DNA from: JANQEU01 sp965228045
GTDB taxonomy: Bacteria; Bacteroidota; Bacteroidia; Cytophagales; Cyclobacteriaceae
Direction of reading: 5' to 3'
Length of the DNA stretch: 64,000 bases
Assembly (NCBI GenBank): GCA_965228045.1
Contig: OZ245789.1
Location: 3,038,001 to 3,102,000 of the forward strand
The position numbers and the translations under genes are program-made. Below the pieces are notes generated by a model, which saw nothing but the letters and a program-made list of their open reading frames with translations, did not search any database and had not been told where the DNA came from. Positions 26,682 through 34,529 of the stretch are shown here, piece by piece. Numbering within the stretch: the stretch's first letter is position 1; each line of letters starts with the position of its first letter.

Positions 26682-27800
26682 CTAGAATCTTTTTATATAG
26701 CAGCGTCTTCGCTTGTAAATCACCGAATTTTCCTGGTATTCATTGAATTGACCTAACACATGCTGATTCTGTTCAAGCATCTGATTGGTAAGGGCCGTTT
26801 TTATACCTCTTTTGTTAAAAGCTGTCATCAAGTCCCTGAAAATAAGAGCGGTCACTCCCATCTTTTGGTATTCTGGCAATACACCTATCAGGTACATATC
26901 TACCGTATCGTTTTTGCTTAATGCCCTCAAAATATGAAAGACACCAAATGGAAATAACCTTCCTCCGGCTTTTTGAAAGGCTTTGGAGAAAGATGGCATG
27001 GTGATCGCGAAGCCGACAAGCTCACCTTCGGGGTTGACTATCAGACTAAGTAAATCGGTCACTACAAAACCTAAATACTGTTTGATGTAAAAATCGATCT
27101 GAGCTTGTGTAAGTGGATGAAAACCATAAAGGTTTTCGTAGGCTTTGTTAAGTACCTCAAACAACTCCTGACCATAAGACTTAGCTTCTTTCTTACTTTT
27201 TAGCTTGAGACTCTTAAGTCCAAATCGGGATTCAATGATTTCCGCTTTTCGAATCAGTCTTTTTGGAGTTGGTGGAACTGACGACTTCAATTCCACCCAA
27301 TCCACCGATTTTATGTACCCGGAACTCTCCATGTATTTGGGATAATACGGGTAATTGTAAATGGTAGCAATAGTGGCTCTCTCCTTAAATCCCTCAATGA
27401 GCATACCTTCAAAATCCATGTCCGAAAAACCAAGTGGTCCATGTATGCCTTTCATGCCGGCGGCTTTGGACCAATCCTCTACAGTTTTTAATAGATTTTC
27501 AGCTACTTCTTTATCATCAATAAAATCGATCCACCCAAACCGGGCCAATTCATCTTTCCTGGCTTCCTCCTCCACGATGATCCCGGCTATGCGGCCAACG
27601 GGCTGACCATCCTTAAATGCCATCCAGTATTTTACCTCACAATGTTCCAGGGCAGGGTTTTTACGCGGATCGAAAACGGTCAACTCATCATCGATCAGTG
27701 GTGGTACCCAATAAGGATTTTTGCGATAAAGTGTAAATGGAAATTTTACAAAAGACTTAAGGTCTTTGAATCTGGGAATTTCCCGTATTTCAATAGACAT
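26682..27800 (-). CDS. GNAT-fold acyltransferase, candidate bacterial ceramide synthase
   Basis: A 372-residue protein with an N-terminal half of mixed structure (VKFPFTLYRKNPYWVPPLI) and a C-terminal GNAT fold (about 225-365), including YLIGVLPEYQKMGVTALIF, where the QKMGVT loop is the acyl-CoA/ACP pyrophosphate-binding equivalent. Many Bacteroidota homologues are simply annotated GNAT proteins. Caulobacter bCerS, which acylates the amino group of 3-ketosphinganine, is of the same general type, and the gene here follows the SPT-like gene by 6 bases. I therefore infer N-acylation of the sphingoid base. Orthology has not been tested and rests on fold and context. Confidence 0.75.
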   Translation of the reverse strand: MSIEIREIPRFKDLKSFVKFPFTLYRKNPYWVPPLIDDELTVFDPRKNPALEHCEVKYWMAFKDGQPVGRIAGIIVEEEARKDELARFGWIDFIDDKEVAENLLKTVEDWSKAAGMKGIHGPLGFSDMDFEGMLIEGFKERATIATIYNYPYYPKYMESSGYIKSVDWVELKSSVPPTPKRLIRKAEIIESRFGLKSLKLKSKKEAKSYGQELFEVLNKAYENLYGFHPLTQAQIDFYIKQYLGFVVTDLLSLIVNPEGELVGFAITMPSFSKAFQKAGGRLFPFGVFHILRALSKNDTVDMYLIGVLPEYQKMGVTALIFRDLMTAFNKRGIKTALTNQMLEQNQHVLGQFNEYQENSVIYKRRRCYIKRF

Positions 27801-27806
27801 GGATTT

Positions 27807-29009
27807 TTAAGCCACTTTTTCTCTAATTGGCACATCCAGCTCCTGAGCGATCTTAATCATCTTGTCGACCGCATAGTCTACCTGCTGTTTAGTATGTGTG
27901 GCCATCACGGAAAACCTGATCAAAGTGTCCTGTGGGGCTACGGCCGGAGGTATAACTGTATTCACAAAAACACCCTCTTCCATCAATCTGGTGGAGAATT
28001 TAAAAGTCTTCTCGTAATCCCTAATGTACACAGGAATAATCGGTGTCTCTGAGACCCCGGTATCGAATCCTACGGAATCAAAAGCGTCTTTTGTATATTT
28101 TGTAATATCCCAAAGACGTTTAAGCACTGTTTCATCTTGCTGCAAGATATCCAGTGATTTGATTACTGCAGCAGCGGATGCGGGCGTCATGCTTGCGCTG
28201 AATATGAAAGACCGGGAATGGTGCTTTAGATAGTTGATCGTATCCTTATCACTGGCTATGAATCCTCCCAGTGAGGCAAATGACTTACTGAATGTGCCTC
28301 CAATCAGGTCCACATCATCTTCTATATCAAAGTGAGCCGCCGTACCCCTTCCCTGCGGACCAAGAACACCTACCGCATGGGCGCAATCAGACATCACCGT
28401 GGCATTATATTTTTTTGCCAATTCCACTATTTCCGGAAGTTTGGCAATATTTCCTTCCATACTAAAAACACCATCGACTACGATGAGTTTAAATGCATCA
28501 AATGGGCAATGAGACAACTTATGTTCAAGCGACTTCATGTCATTGTGCTTAAAATACAAGGTCTTCGCCTGTGACAGTCTGCTTCCTTCGATGATGGATG
28601 CATGATCATTTCTATCGAGAATAATATAGTCCTCGGCCCGGGTCAGACAAGGAATTACTCCTAAATTCACCTGAAAACCTGTACTATATGCAAGTGCTGC
28701 CTCCTTGTTGAGGAACTTAGCCAGCTTCTCTTCTAATTCTACATGGATGTCCAAAGTACCATTCAAAAATCTTGACCCTCCGCTTCCGGACCCATACTTT
28801 TCTACGGCCTTAATGCATGCTTCCTTTACACGAGGATCACTCGTCAGCCCCAAATAACTGTTTGAGCCAAACATTAGGATCTTCTTCCCTTTATAGACAA
28901 CCTCTGTGTCCTGCTGAGATTCCATTTCACGGAAATAAGAGTAATATCCAAGCTCCTGGACTCTCTGGGGTTCTCTGTATTGACTGGTTCTCTCCTTTAG
29001 TAAACTCAT
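27807..29009 (-). CDS. serine palmitoyltransferase-like alpha-oxoamine synthase
   Basis: A 400-residue PLP enzyme. The PLP lysine is K242 in GGTFSKSFASLGG; H136 (NDHASII) stacks on the cofactor, and D208 and H211 (SDCAHAVGVLG) hold the pyridine ring. The C-terminal PPAVAPQDTLIRFSVMATH matches bacterial serine palmitoyltransferases better than KBL or BioF. The reaction would be decarboxylative condensation of serine with an acyl thioester to 3-ketosphinganine. Cysteate acyltransferases that begin sulfonolipid synthesis share this fold, and I cannot exclude that substrate. It is the first gene of an eight-gene operon; a possible promoter lies just upstream. Confidence 0.88.
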   Translation of the reverse strand: MSLLKERTSQYREPQRVQELGYYSYFREMESQQDTEVVYKGKKILMFGSNSYLGLTSDPRVKEACIKAVEKYGSGSGGSRFLNGTLDIHVELEEKLAKFLNKEAALAYSTGFQVNLGVIPCLTRAEDYIILDRNDHASIIEGSRLSQAKTLYFKHNDMKSLEHKLSHCPFDAFKLIVVDGVFSMEGNIAKLPEIVELAKKYNATVMSDCAHAVGVLGPQGRGTAAHFDIEDDVDLIGGTFSKSFASLGGFIASDKDTINYLKHHSRSFIFSASMTPASAAAVIKSLDILQQDETVLKRLWDITKYTKDAFDSVGFDTGVSETPIIPVYIRDYEKTFKFSTRLMEEGVFVNTVIPPAVAPQDTLIRFSVMATHTKQQVDYAVDKMIKIAQELDVPIREKVA

Positions 29010-29033
29010 TTAGATCAAGCTCCTCAACTTGCG

Positions 29034-29067
29034 CAAAATTATTAAACAATACCCGGATAGTACGAAA
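29034..29067 (-). promoter_or_regulatory. possible Bacteroidota-type promoter for the lipid operon
   Basis: On the minus strand TAATTTTG (29041-29034) matches the Bacteroidota -7 consensus TAnnTTTG exactly. A TTTC at 29067-29064 lies 22 bases upstream, one base off the TTTG consensus of the -33 box and slightly too far. The start of transcription would be about 18-20 bases before the SPT-like ATG at 29009. Found by eye; not tested against chance occurrence. Confidence 0.35.
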
Positions 29068-29156
29068 TTTGCCGGAAAGAGTTGAAAACAGCATATTTCC
29101 AAAGAAAATTCGGCCGTTCCTTTGAAGTTCACATCTCCTTTGTCGTACACCAGATC

Positions 29157-29186
29157 ATAAGGTCCATCGGACCTTATTTAATAAGG
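29157..29186. repeat. two overlapping hairpins upstream of the lipid operon
   Basis: ATAAGGTCC (29157-29165) pairs with 29169-29177 around a 3-base loop, a perfect nine-base stem. The right arm also forms part of a second dyad, CCTTATT (29172-29178) with AATAAGG (29180-29186). The two structures share bases and cannot coexist. There is no adjacent T-run for an intrinsic terminator. It lies between the S9 peptidase stop (29224) and the operon promoter candidate. Confidence 0.45.
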
Positions 29187-29223
29187 GCAATCAAATGGGT
29201 ATTTACCCCCAAAGAACAGCTAA

Positions 29224-31239
29224 TTATTTTCGATAATTTTCAAACCAGGCCACAGAATGGGCAACTTTGGTAATCAATTGAGAAGGTCTGCTCGAAATAT
29301 TGTGATATGAACCCGGTATTTCCACAAGTGCCGTGGGTATTTCCCTTAATTTCAAGGCATGGTAAAGTTGCTTTGCCTCTGACAAAGGTGTCCGTAAGTC
29401 TTCCATTCCTACCATTACCAGCGTTGGTGTTTCCACATTTCCCACCAAGGAAATCGGGCTAAACTTCCAATAGTTTTCAAAGTTCTCCCATGGTTGTCCT
29501 GGATACCGGTAATTGGCATAACCATAATAATTATCGGCAGTCAGGGTCTTGCTAATCCAGTTCATGACTGGTTTTACTACGGAAGACGCCGCAAAACGAT
29601 TGTTTTTACCAATGATCCATGCCGTCATGATCCCTCCAGCACTACCTCCTGTCACGAAAAGTTGATCTTCATCGATATATCCCTTATCCAGCATGGCATC
29701 CACTCCATCCATTACATCCTGATAATCGTCCCCCGGATAATTGTTGTAAAGAAGGTTACCGAACTCCTCGCCGTAGCTCGTGCTTCCCCTTGGGTTTGGA
29801 TAGAAAACAACATATCCCGCGGTGGCATACAGCTGCATTTCAGGTGAAAAACGATCACCATAATTAGAGATGGGTCCACCATGATTCTCTACGAGCAATG
29901 GATATTTCTTTGAAGCATCAAAATCGGGTGGTGTGACAATCCATCCTTGTACATCTCTGTCATCCACTGTCGATTTATACCAAATCTCTTCCACCTGACC
30001 CAGGTCCCGGAAGCCAAGTATATCTTCGTTCAAACCAGTAATTTTTCTTACCTGGGAGCCCCTTTTCACCAAGGCAATGTCCGAAGGTCTGTAGGGTGTA
30101 CAGGAAGTGAATGCAAGATCTCCGGATGCTGAGACGGAGTATGACCCACCCCCGTAAGGTCTTCCTATGACCGTGCCGCCAAGGTTATCGGCCACTTTTG
30201 TGAATTTGCCAGACAGGGTTACATGCCCGATTTTGGAATTTCCCTTGTCATCGTACTGAAAATACAATCCCGTTCCCTTTTCGTCCCAGGTCAGATCCCC
30301 TACACTTCTGTCAAGGTTAAGTGTCACTTCCTTTTTACCTGTACCATCAAGGTTCATGGTATAAAGCTTTGTAACCTGATAAGTCTGTACCTTGTCATCG
30401 TACCCGGTATAAGCAATTTTAGAGTTATCAGGAGACACTACCATTCCTCCATCAGGACCATCACGATCCGTAAGTGCATCGATCTTACCAGTCAGAACAT
30501 CTACTCGATAGATTTCGGAATTCCTGAATTCAAATTCCCACCTCTCGTTTCGGTTAGTGGAAAAGAAAAGAAACTTACCATCCCTGGACCATGCAGGTGT
30601 GCCCCTGTGATGAAACTCTCCTGAAGTTATCTGCTTAGGAGATCCTCCTTCAGCGGGAATTATGAAATACTGGCCATAGCCAGGACTAATATAACCTGCA
30701 CCGTCTTGTTCATGTTTTAATCTTGTGGTTACCCTGGGAGCATCTGCCCACTTTGCTCCTTTCGGTTTTGGCGGTGCAGACACCATCACCGGATTCTTCT
30801 CTTCAATTTTCATGGAAAAAGCAATGGACTTTCCATCAGGTGACCAGCTGATTCCGGACGGTGAGGATGGTAGCTGACTGATTCTGGCAAATTGACCGGA
30901 TTTGATCCAATAAATGTACAGTTCACTTCCTTCGTCGGTAGAGCTTGAAAATGCAATTCGATCCCCTGATGGAGACCACCTGGGGTTTGATTCGTTCACT
31001 TCTCTACTCGTGAGTTTCCTGTGTTCCGACCCGTCCGAGTTCAGGATCCACAACCGACCAAAATGCCGGTCATTCATAATGTCCATCCCTCTTCTTACAT
31101 AAACCACCGATTTACCATCAGGCGATATTTGGGGATCAGATGCATATTCCAATTCGAAGACATCAAGCTCCTGAAAAGGTCTCACCTGTGACAGTCCTAC
31201 AAAAGGGATCAACAATAAAATCAAAAAAGTTCTGAGCAT
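29224..31239 (-). CDS. S9-family prolyl oligopeptidase / acylaminoacyl-peptidase
   Basis: A 671-residue secreted serine peptidase: signal peptide (1-17), a WD40/TolB-like propeller (about 25-400; repeats such as PQISPDGKSVVYV and PRWSPSGDRIAFSS), then an alpha/beta hydrolase domain. The nucleophile is the Ser of GGSAGG (about 531), the acid the Asp in MVGMEDLRTP (about 611) and the base the His in GSYHNIS (about 645). These enzymes trim short peptides, often with an N-blocked or Pro residue. It lies in the same direction as, and upstream of, the SPT-like gene, but a 214-base gap with a dyad element separates them, so it is likely a separate unit. Confidence 0.92.
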   Translation of the reverse strand: MLRTFLILLLIPFVGLSQVRPFQELDVFELEYASDPQISPDGKSVVYVRRGMDIMNDRHFGRLWILNSDGSEHRKLTSREVNESNPRWSPSGDRIAFSSSTDEGSELYIYWIKSGQFARISQLPSSPSGISWSPDGKSIAFSMKIEEKNPVMVSAPPKPKGAKWADAPRVTTRLKHEQDGAGYISPGYGQYFIIPAEGGSPKQITSGEFHHRGTPAWSRDGKFLFFSTNRNERWEFEFRNSEIYRVDVLTGKIDALTDRDGPDGGMVVSPDNSKIAYTGYDDKVQTYQVTKLYTMNLDGTGKKEVTLNLDRSVGDLTWDEKGTGLYFQYDDKGNSKIGHVTLSGKFTKVADNLGGTVIGRPYGGGSYSVSASGDLAFTSCTPYRPSDIALVKRGSQVRKITGLNEDILGFRDLGQVEEIWYKSTVDDRDVQGWIVTPPDFDASKKYPLLVENHGGPISNYGDRFSPEMQLYATAGYVVFYPNPRGSTSYGEEFGNLLYNNYPGDDYQDVMDGVDAMLDKGYIDEDQLFVTGGSAGGIMTAWIIGKNNRFAASSVVKPVMNWISKTLTADNYYGYANYRYPGQPWENFENYWKFSPISLVGNVETPTLVMVGMEDLRTPLSEAKQLYHALKLREIPTALVEIPGSYHNISSRPSQLITKVAHSVAWFENYRK

Positions 31240-31250
31240 AGTACTGTACT

Positions 31251-31958
31251 TTATGTAGTCAAATTTCCTTTGTCATCCCACTGCGCAATATCCATTCTAC
31301 GCTCCTGATCCACGTATTTGTCTGCCCAGCGCTGATCATAGTTGAGCCCATGTTTTTGCAGTACTTCTTCAGGCACACCATCCCAAACGTTTGGTGTATT
31401 ACCGGCATACCCGAGCTCCTTTACTCCAATTTCACTGGTATAAAACCCAGTAAGTGTCAGGTTTCGAACCAGGCTAAAAAATCTTACCCCCTGGCTAAGG
31501 GATGGATCAGCTTCTTCCGGAAAAGCAATTTGATCAAGCAATGTCTTCTTCTGGGACTCGGAACAGGATTTGAAATTTAGATTATAGGATTCATTAGCAA
31601 AATTATCAAGCCACATCAGACCACCCCGGATTGGCAATTGGTGATTGGGCATATCTTTTACAATGAATTCCATGAATTCAGGGACATCCGCCTCAGTCGC
31701 GGCTTTGTAATCTCCGTCAGCGGGTAGGATCAGGTCACACAAAATAGCCACTGTTTCCATTTCATGTACCGTAAAGAAGGTTTCTGCCTTAATCGCAGCA
31801 TCTCTTTTTTTCTCTTCCTCGGTCCGTCCATACACCCCGTCAGTAGATTGCGCAATTTCTTCGTTTGGGGTCTCCGTGGGCGCCTCACATCCCTGCACAA
31901 GAGCACCTGTGGCCAGCGAACCGACGAGGATAGATTTTAGTGATTCTCTTCGATCCAT
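31251..31958 (-). CDS. gluconate 2-dehydrogenase subunit 3-like protein
   Basis: A 235-residue protein with MDRRESLKSILVGSLATGALVQGC at the start, which resembles a Tat signal followed by a lipidated Cys. The body matches the gluconate 2-dehydrogenase subunit 3 family (VAILCDLILPADGDYKAATEADVPEFMEF), a helical partner that helps export and stabilise the FAD subunit. The GMC oxidoreductase gene lies directly upstream, 3 bases away, forming the usual two-gene unit. No cytochrome c subunit gene is adjacent, so the electron acceptor is unknown. Confidence 0.88.
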   Translation of the reverse strand: MDRRESLKSILVGSLATGALVQGCEAPTETPNEEIAQSTDGVYGRTEEEKKRDAAIKAETFFTVHEMETVAILCDLILPADGDYKAATEADVPEFMEFIVKDMPNHQLPIRGGLMWLDNFANESYNLNFKSCSESQKKTLLDQIAFPEEADPSLSQGVRFFSLVRNLTLTGFYTSEIGVKELGYAGNTPNVWDGVPEEVLQKHGLNYDQRWADKYVDQERRMDIAQWDDKGNLTT

Positions 31959-31961
31959 ATC

Positions 31962-33680
31962 CTAAATATTTTGTTGTTTCAATTGATCAATAATGTAATC
32001 TGATGTTCTCCATGACAGCGCCAGGATGGTCCATGTCGGGTTTTTATCTGCCTGAGACACAAATGGACCCCCATCGCAAACAAATACATTTGGAACTTCA
32101 TGAAGTTGTTGGAATTCATTGGTAACGGAGGTCTTCGGATCTTTACCCATCCTCGTAGTACCAACTTCATGTATGATCCTACCTGGTGCCAGTAGTCCAT
32201 AATCGTCCTCTTTTCCTGGCTTATCGCCCAATGGTGTGGCACCCATTCCCTGAAAGATAGCTTCAAAAGTATCGTGCATATGCTTCGCCTGACGAACTTC
32301 ATGATCCGTCCACTTATAGTGAAACCGGAGCACAGGAATTCCCCATTCATCGACCATATTCGGGTCAATTTCACAGTAGTTGTCTCTCATTGGTACACTC
32401 TCGCCTCTACCCGAAATACCTACCACTGACCCATAGTATTTCTTTACATCTTTCCTCAGCTGTGTGCCATATCCTCCTACTTTCAAGCCAAAGAATCGGT
32501 TAAAATCATTCACATTAAATCCAAACCCATAAGATGGCATACCCATACCACCCCATTGTTCCAGGTGATAGCCTCTTGGAAAATCAAGATTTTTGTTATC
32601 CAGCCACCAGGGACTGTAAAGATGCATCCCACCTACTCCGTCTTCGTTATACAGCTCCCTGTCCATTAATTCAGGCAAGAATGCCGCCCTGCTTGCACCT
32701 GTTGAATCATGCAGATACCTGCCTACTACGTCAGAACTGTTTCCAAGTCCATTTGGATGACGCGAGCTTTTGGAATTAAGTAATATCCTGGCTGAGGAGC
32801 AGGCTGAAGCCGCAAGCACCACTGTACGTCCTTTAAGCTTGTATTCCTGTCTGTCTTTTTTGTTGATATAAGACACACCTGTGGCTTTCCCATCTGAGTC
32901 AGTGGTCACTTCTCTGACCATGCAATCGGTAAAGAGCGAAACCTGACCACCGGATTTTTGAGCCGGGAAAATGAGACACGAACCTGCCGAAAAATCCGCG
33001 TAAACCTGGCAAGACCTGCTGCATTGTCTGCAATAGAAGCAGACACCCCTGTCTTCATTGATCTTTTTAGTAAGAATAGACAGCCTTGCCGGGATGGTGA
33101 GCACACCCGCCTTAGTTGCGCCTTTTAGGTAATACAGTTCGTGCAGTCTTGGTTTTGGCGGTGGCAGGAAAAAGCCATCTGGTTCATTATCTATTCCTTC
33201 ACGTGTCCCGAAGACACCCAATAACTTATCGACCTTATCATAATACGGAGCCACATCCTCATAACCAATTGGCCAGGGCTCACCTAGTCCATCGATAGCA
33301 CCTCTCTTGAAATCCTTGGGACCAAATCGCAAGGAAATACGACCCCAGTGATTTGTTCTCCCACCCAACATTCTGCTTCTAAACCAGTCGAATTCCGTTC
33401 CGTTCTTCCTGGTATAAGGTTCTCCATCAATATCCCATCCCCCATAAGCCATGTCAAAGTCCCCAAATGCCCGGGTTGATCCGGCCCCTCTTCTGGGTGA
33501 TTCCCAGGGCCATTTAAGTTGTGTTTTCTGTTCAGGATCTTTAGGGTCAAAATAAGGACCTGCCTCGACCACAGCAACCTTTAATCCTGCATCAGCCAGT
33601 ATTTTGGTGGCCATACCGCCTCCGGCACCGGAACCTACGATGATGACATCAAACTGGTCCGCAGATTCAATTACTTGCAT
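31962..33680 (-). CDS. GMC-family FAD oxidoreductase (membrane dehydrogenase large subunit)
   Basis: A 572-residue flavoenzyme. The FAD dinucleotide loop is GSGAGGGMATKILADAG near the N-terminus, the catalytic His lies in IHEVGTTRMG, and a conserved Asn lies in DKNPTWTILALSWR. A cysteine cluster CFYCRQCSRSC (pattern C-x2-C-x2-C-x3-C) lies about one third into the chain and may bind an iron-sulfur cluster. The family oxidises sugars, sugar acids or alcohols. It pairs with the subunit-3 gene 3 bases downstream. No signal peptide is seen, so export probably uses the partner's Tat signal. Confidence 0.9.
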   Translation of the reverse strand: MQVIESADQFDVIIVGSGAGGGMATKILADAGLKVAVVEAGPYFDPKDPEQKTQLKWPWESPRRGAGSTRAFGDFDMAYGGWDIDGEPYTRKNGTEFDWFRSRMLGGRTNHWGRISLRFGPKDFKRGAIDGLGEPWPIGYEDVAPYYDKVDKLLGVFGTREGIDNEPDGFFLPPPKPRLHELYYLKGATKAGVLTIPARLSILTKKINEDRGVCFYCRQCSRSCQVYADFSAGSCLIFPAQKSGGQVSLFTDCMVREVTTDSDGKATGVSYINKKDRQEYKLKGRTVVLAASACSSARILLNSKSSRHPNGLGNSSDVVGRYLHDSTGASRAAFLPELMDRELYNEDGVGGMHLYSPWWLDNKNLDFPRGYHLEQWGGMGMPSYGFGFNVNDFNRFFGLKVGGYGTQLRKDVKKYYGSVVGISGRGESVPMRDNYCEIDPNMVDEWGIPVLRFHYKWTDHEVRQAKHMHDTFEAIFQGMGATPLGDKPGKEDDYGLLAPGRIIHEVGTTRMGKDPKTSVTNEFQQLHEVPNVFVCDGGPFVSQADKNPTWTILALSWRTSDYIIDQLKQQNI

Positions 33681-33736
33681 AAAATCTTCCTTTTAAAATC
33701 ATATTGGATCAGGAAGATAATCAGAATCAGCGAAAA

Positions 33737-34450
33737 CTATTTGCCGGGTGGTGTGGTCGGTCTAACTTCGATTTTACTGGGAAGTGTACGCGGATGAATT
33801 TTAAGAAGATCAACAACTATTTGTCCCAGGTCTTTGATCTGAATTTTCCAGGAATCTGCTGGTCCGGGTGTATGTTCATTGAAATATGTTGCCACCGAGC
33901 CAGGCATGATCGTGGTTGTTTTTATTCCGTATTTTCGTAAATCCAGCATTGCAGCCTGCGTAAACCCGGTCAAACCAAACTTACTGGCATTATAGGCAGC
34001 GCCACCAGCGAAAAAATTAGTGCCCGCTAAACTGGAAATCGTTATGAAGTATCCCTTCGACGCCTTTAGATGATCTAAGCCGGCCTTTATGGTATTGAAA
34101 ACGCCTGTGAGATTTATATCTATTGTATCATTCCATTGCTCACTGGTAAGATCTTCAATGGACGCAAAGTGACCTACACCTGCATTGGCCACAATAACGT
34201 CAATTCCTGACCATTTGTCTATAGCTGTTCCGAATGCCTTTTCCATGGAGGACATGTCCCTTACGTCAGATTGAATGGCCAAAACATCTCCTTTTGTTGA
34301 TAACGTTTTCTTAGCCTCTTCAAGCGACCTATTATCTCTTCCGGTAATAGCCACTCGCATACCTTGTTCCAACATTGACTCAGCTATCCCATAACCGATT
34401 CCCTTACTTCCACCGGTTATAAATCCTACTTTTGATTTTAAGTCTTGCAT
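33737..34450 (-). CDS. short-chain dehydrogenase/reductase
   Basis: A 237-residue classical SDR with GGSKGIG (about 13-19), NAGVG, an active-site Ser in ISSLAG and YNASK (Y-x3-K, catalytic Tyr about 154). It lies 56 bases upstream of the GMC gene, whether co-transcribed or not is unclear. The substrate is not evident from sequence. Orphan cytoplasmic SDRs of this length often reduce 3-oxo groups or oxidise alcohols; no closer call is justified. Confidence 0.87.
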   Translation of the reverse strand: MQDLKSKVGFITGGSKGIGYGIAESMLEQGMRVAITGRDNRSLEEAKKTLSTKGDVLAIQSDVRDMSSMEKAFGTAIDKWSGIDVIVANAGVGHFASIEDLTSEQWNDTIDINLTGVFNTIKAGLDHLKASKGYFITISSLAGTNFFAGGAAYNASKFGLTGFTQAAMLDLRKYGIKTTTIMPGSVATYFNEHTPGPADSWKIQIKDLGQIVVDLLKIHPRTLPSKIEVRPTTPPGK

Positions 34451-34472
34451 CTTTATATTTTTTCAAAAAAAT

Positions 34473-34508
34473 TAAAAAAAAAGCCCTTCACGTGAATGAA
34501 AGGCTTTT
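34473..34508 (-). terminator. intrinsic terminator after the gyrA-TPR unit
   Basis: Arms 34480-34490 and 34497-34507 form an eleven-base stem (one G-T pair) with a CGTGAA loop, followed on the minus strand by a run of about ten T residues (34482-34473). It lies 22 bases past the stop of the TPR gene at 34530 and before the SDR start at 34450. It is one of three clear intrinsic terminators in the window. Confidence 0.85.
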
Positions 34509-34529
34509 ACGTACAATTAAGTTCTATTA

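Noticed and set aside
22292..29009. Operon as an aryl polyene/flexirubin cluster
   Set aside because: KAS, ACP, FabZ, SDR and transferase genes also occur there, but I see no chain-length factor, ammonia lyase, acyltransferase set, MMPL exporter or LolA-like gene, while SPT-like and bCerS-like genes point to sphingoid lipid.
27807..29009. Oxoamine synthase as KBL or BioF
   Set aside because: No biotin or threonine-degradation genes are adjacent, and the C-terminal MATHTK-type segment fits serine palmitoyltransferases better. Cysteate acyltransferase for sulfonolipid remains open.
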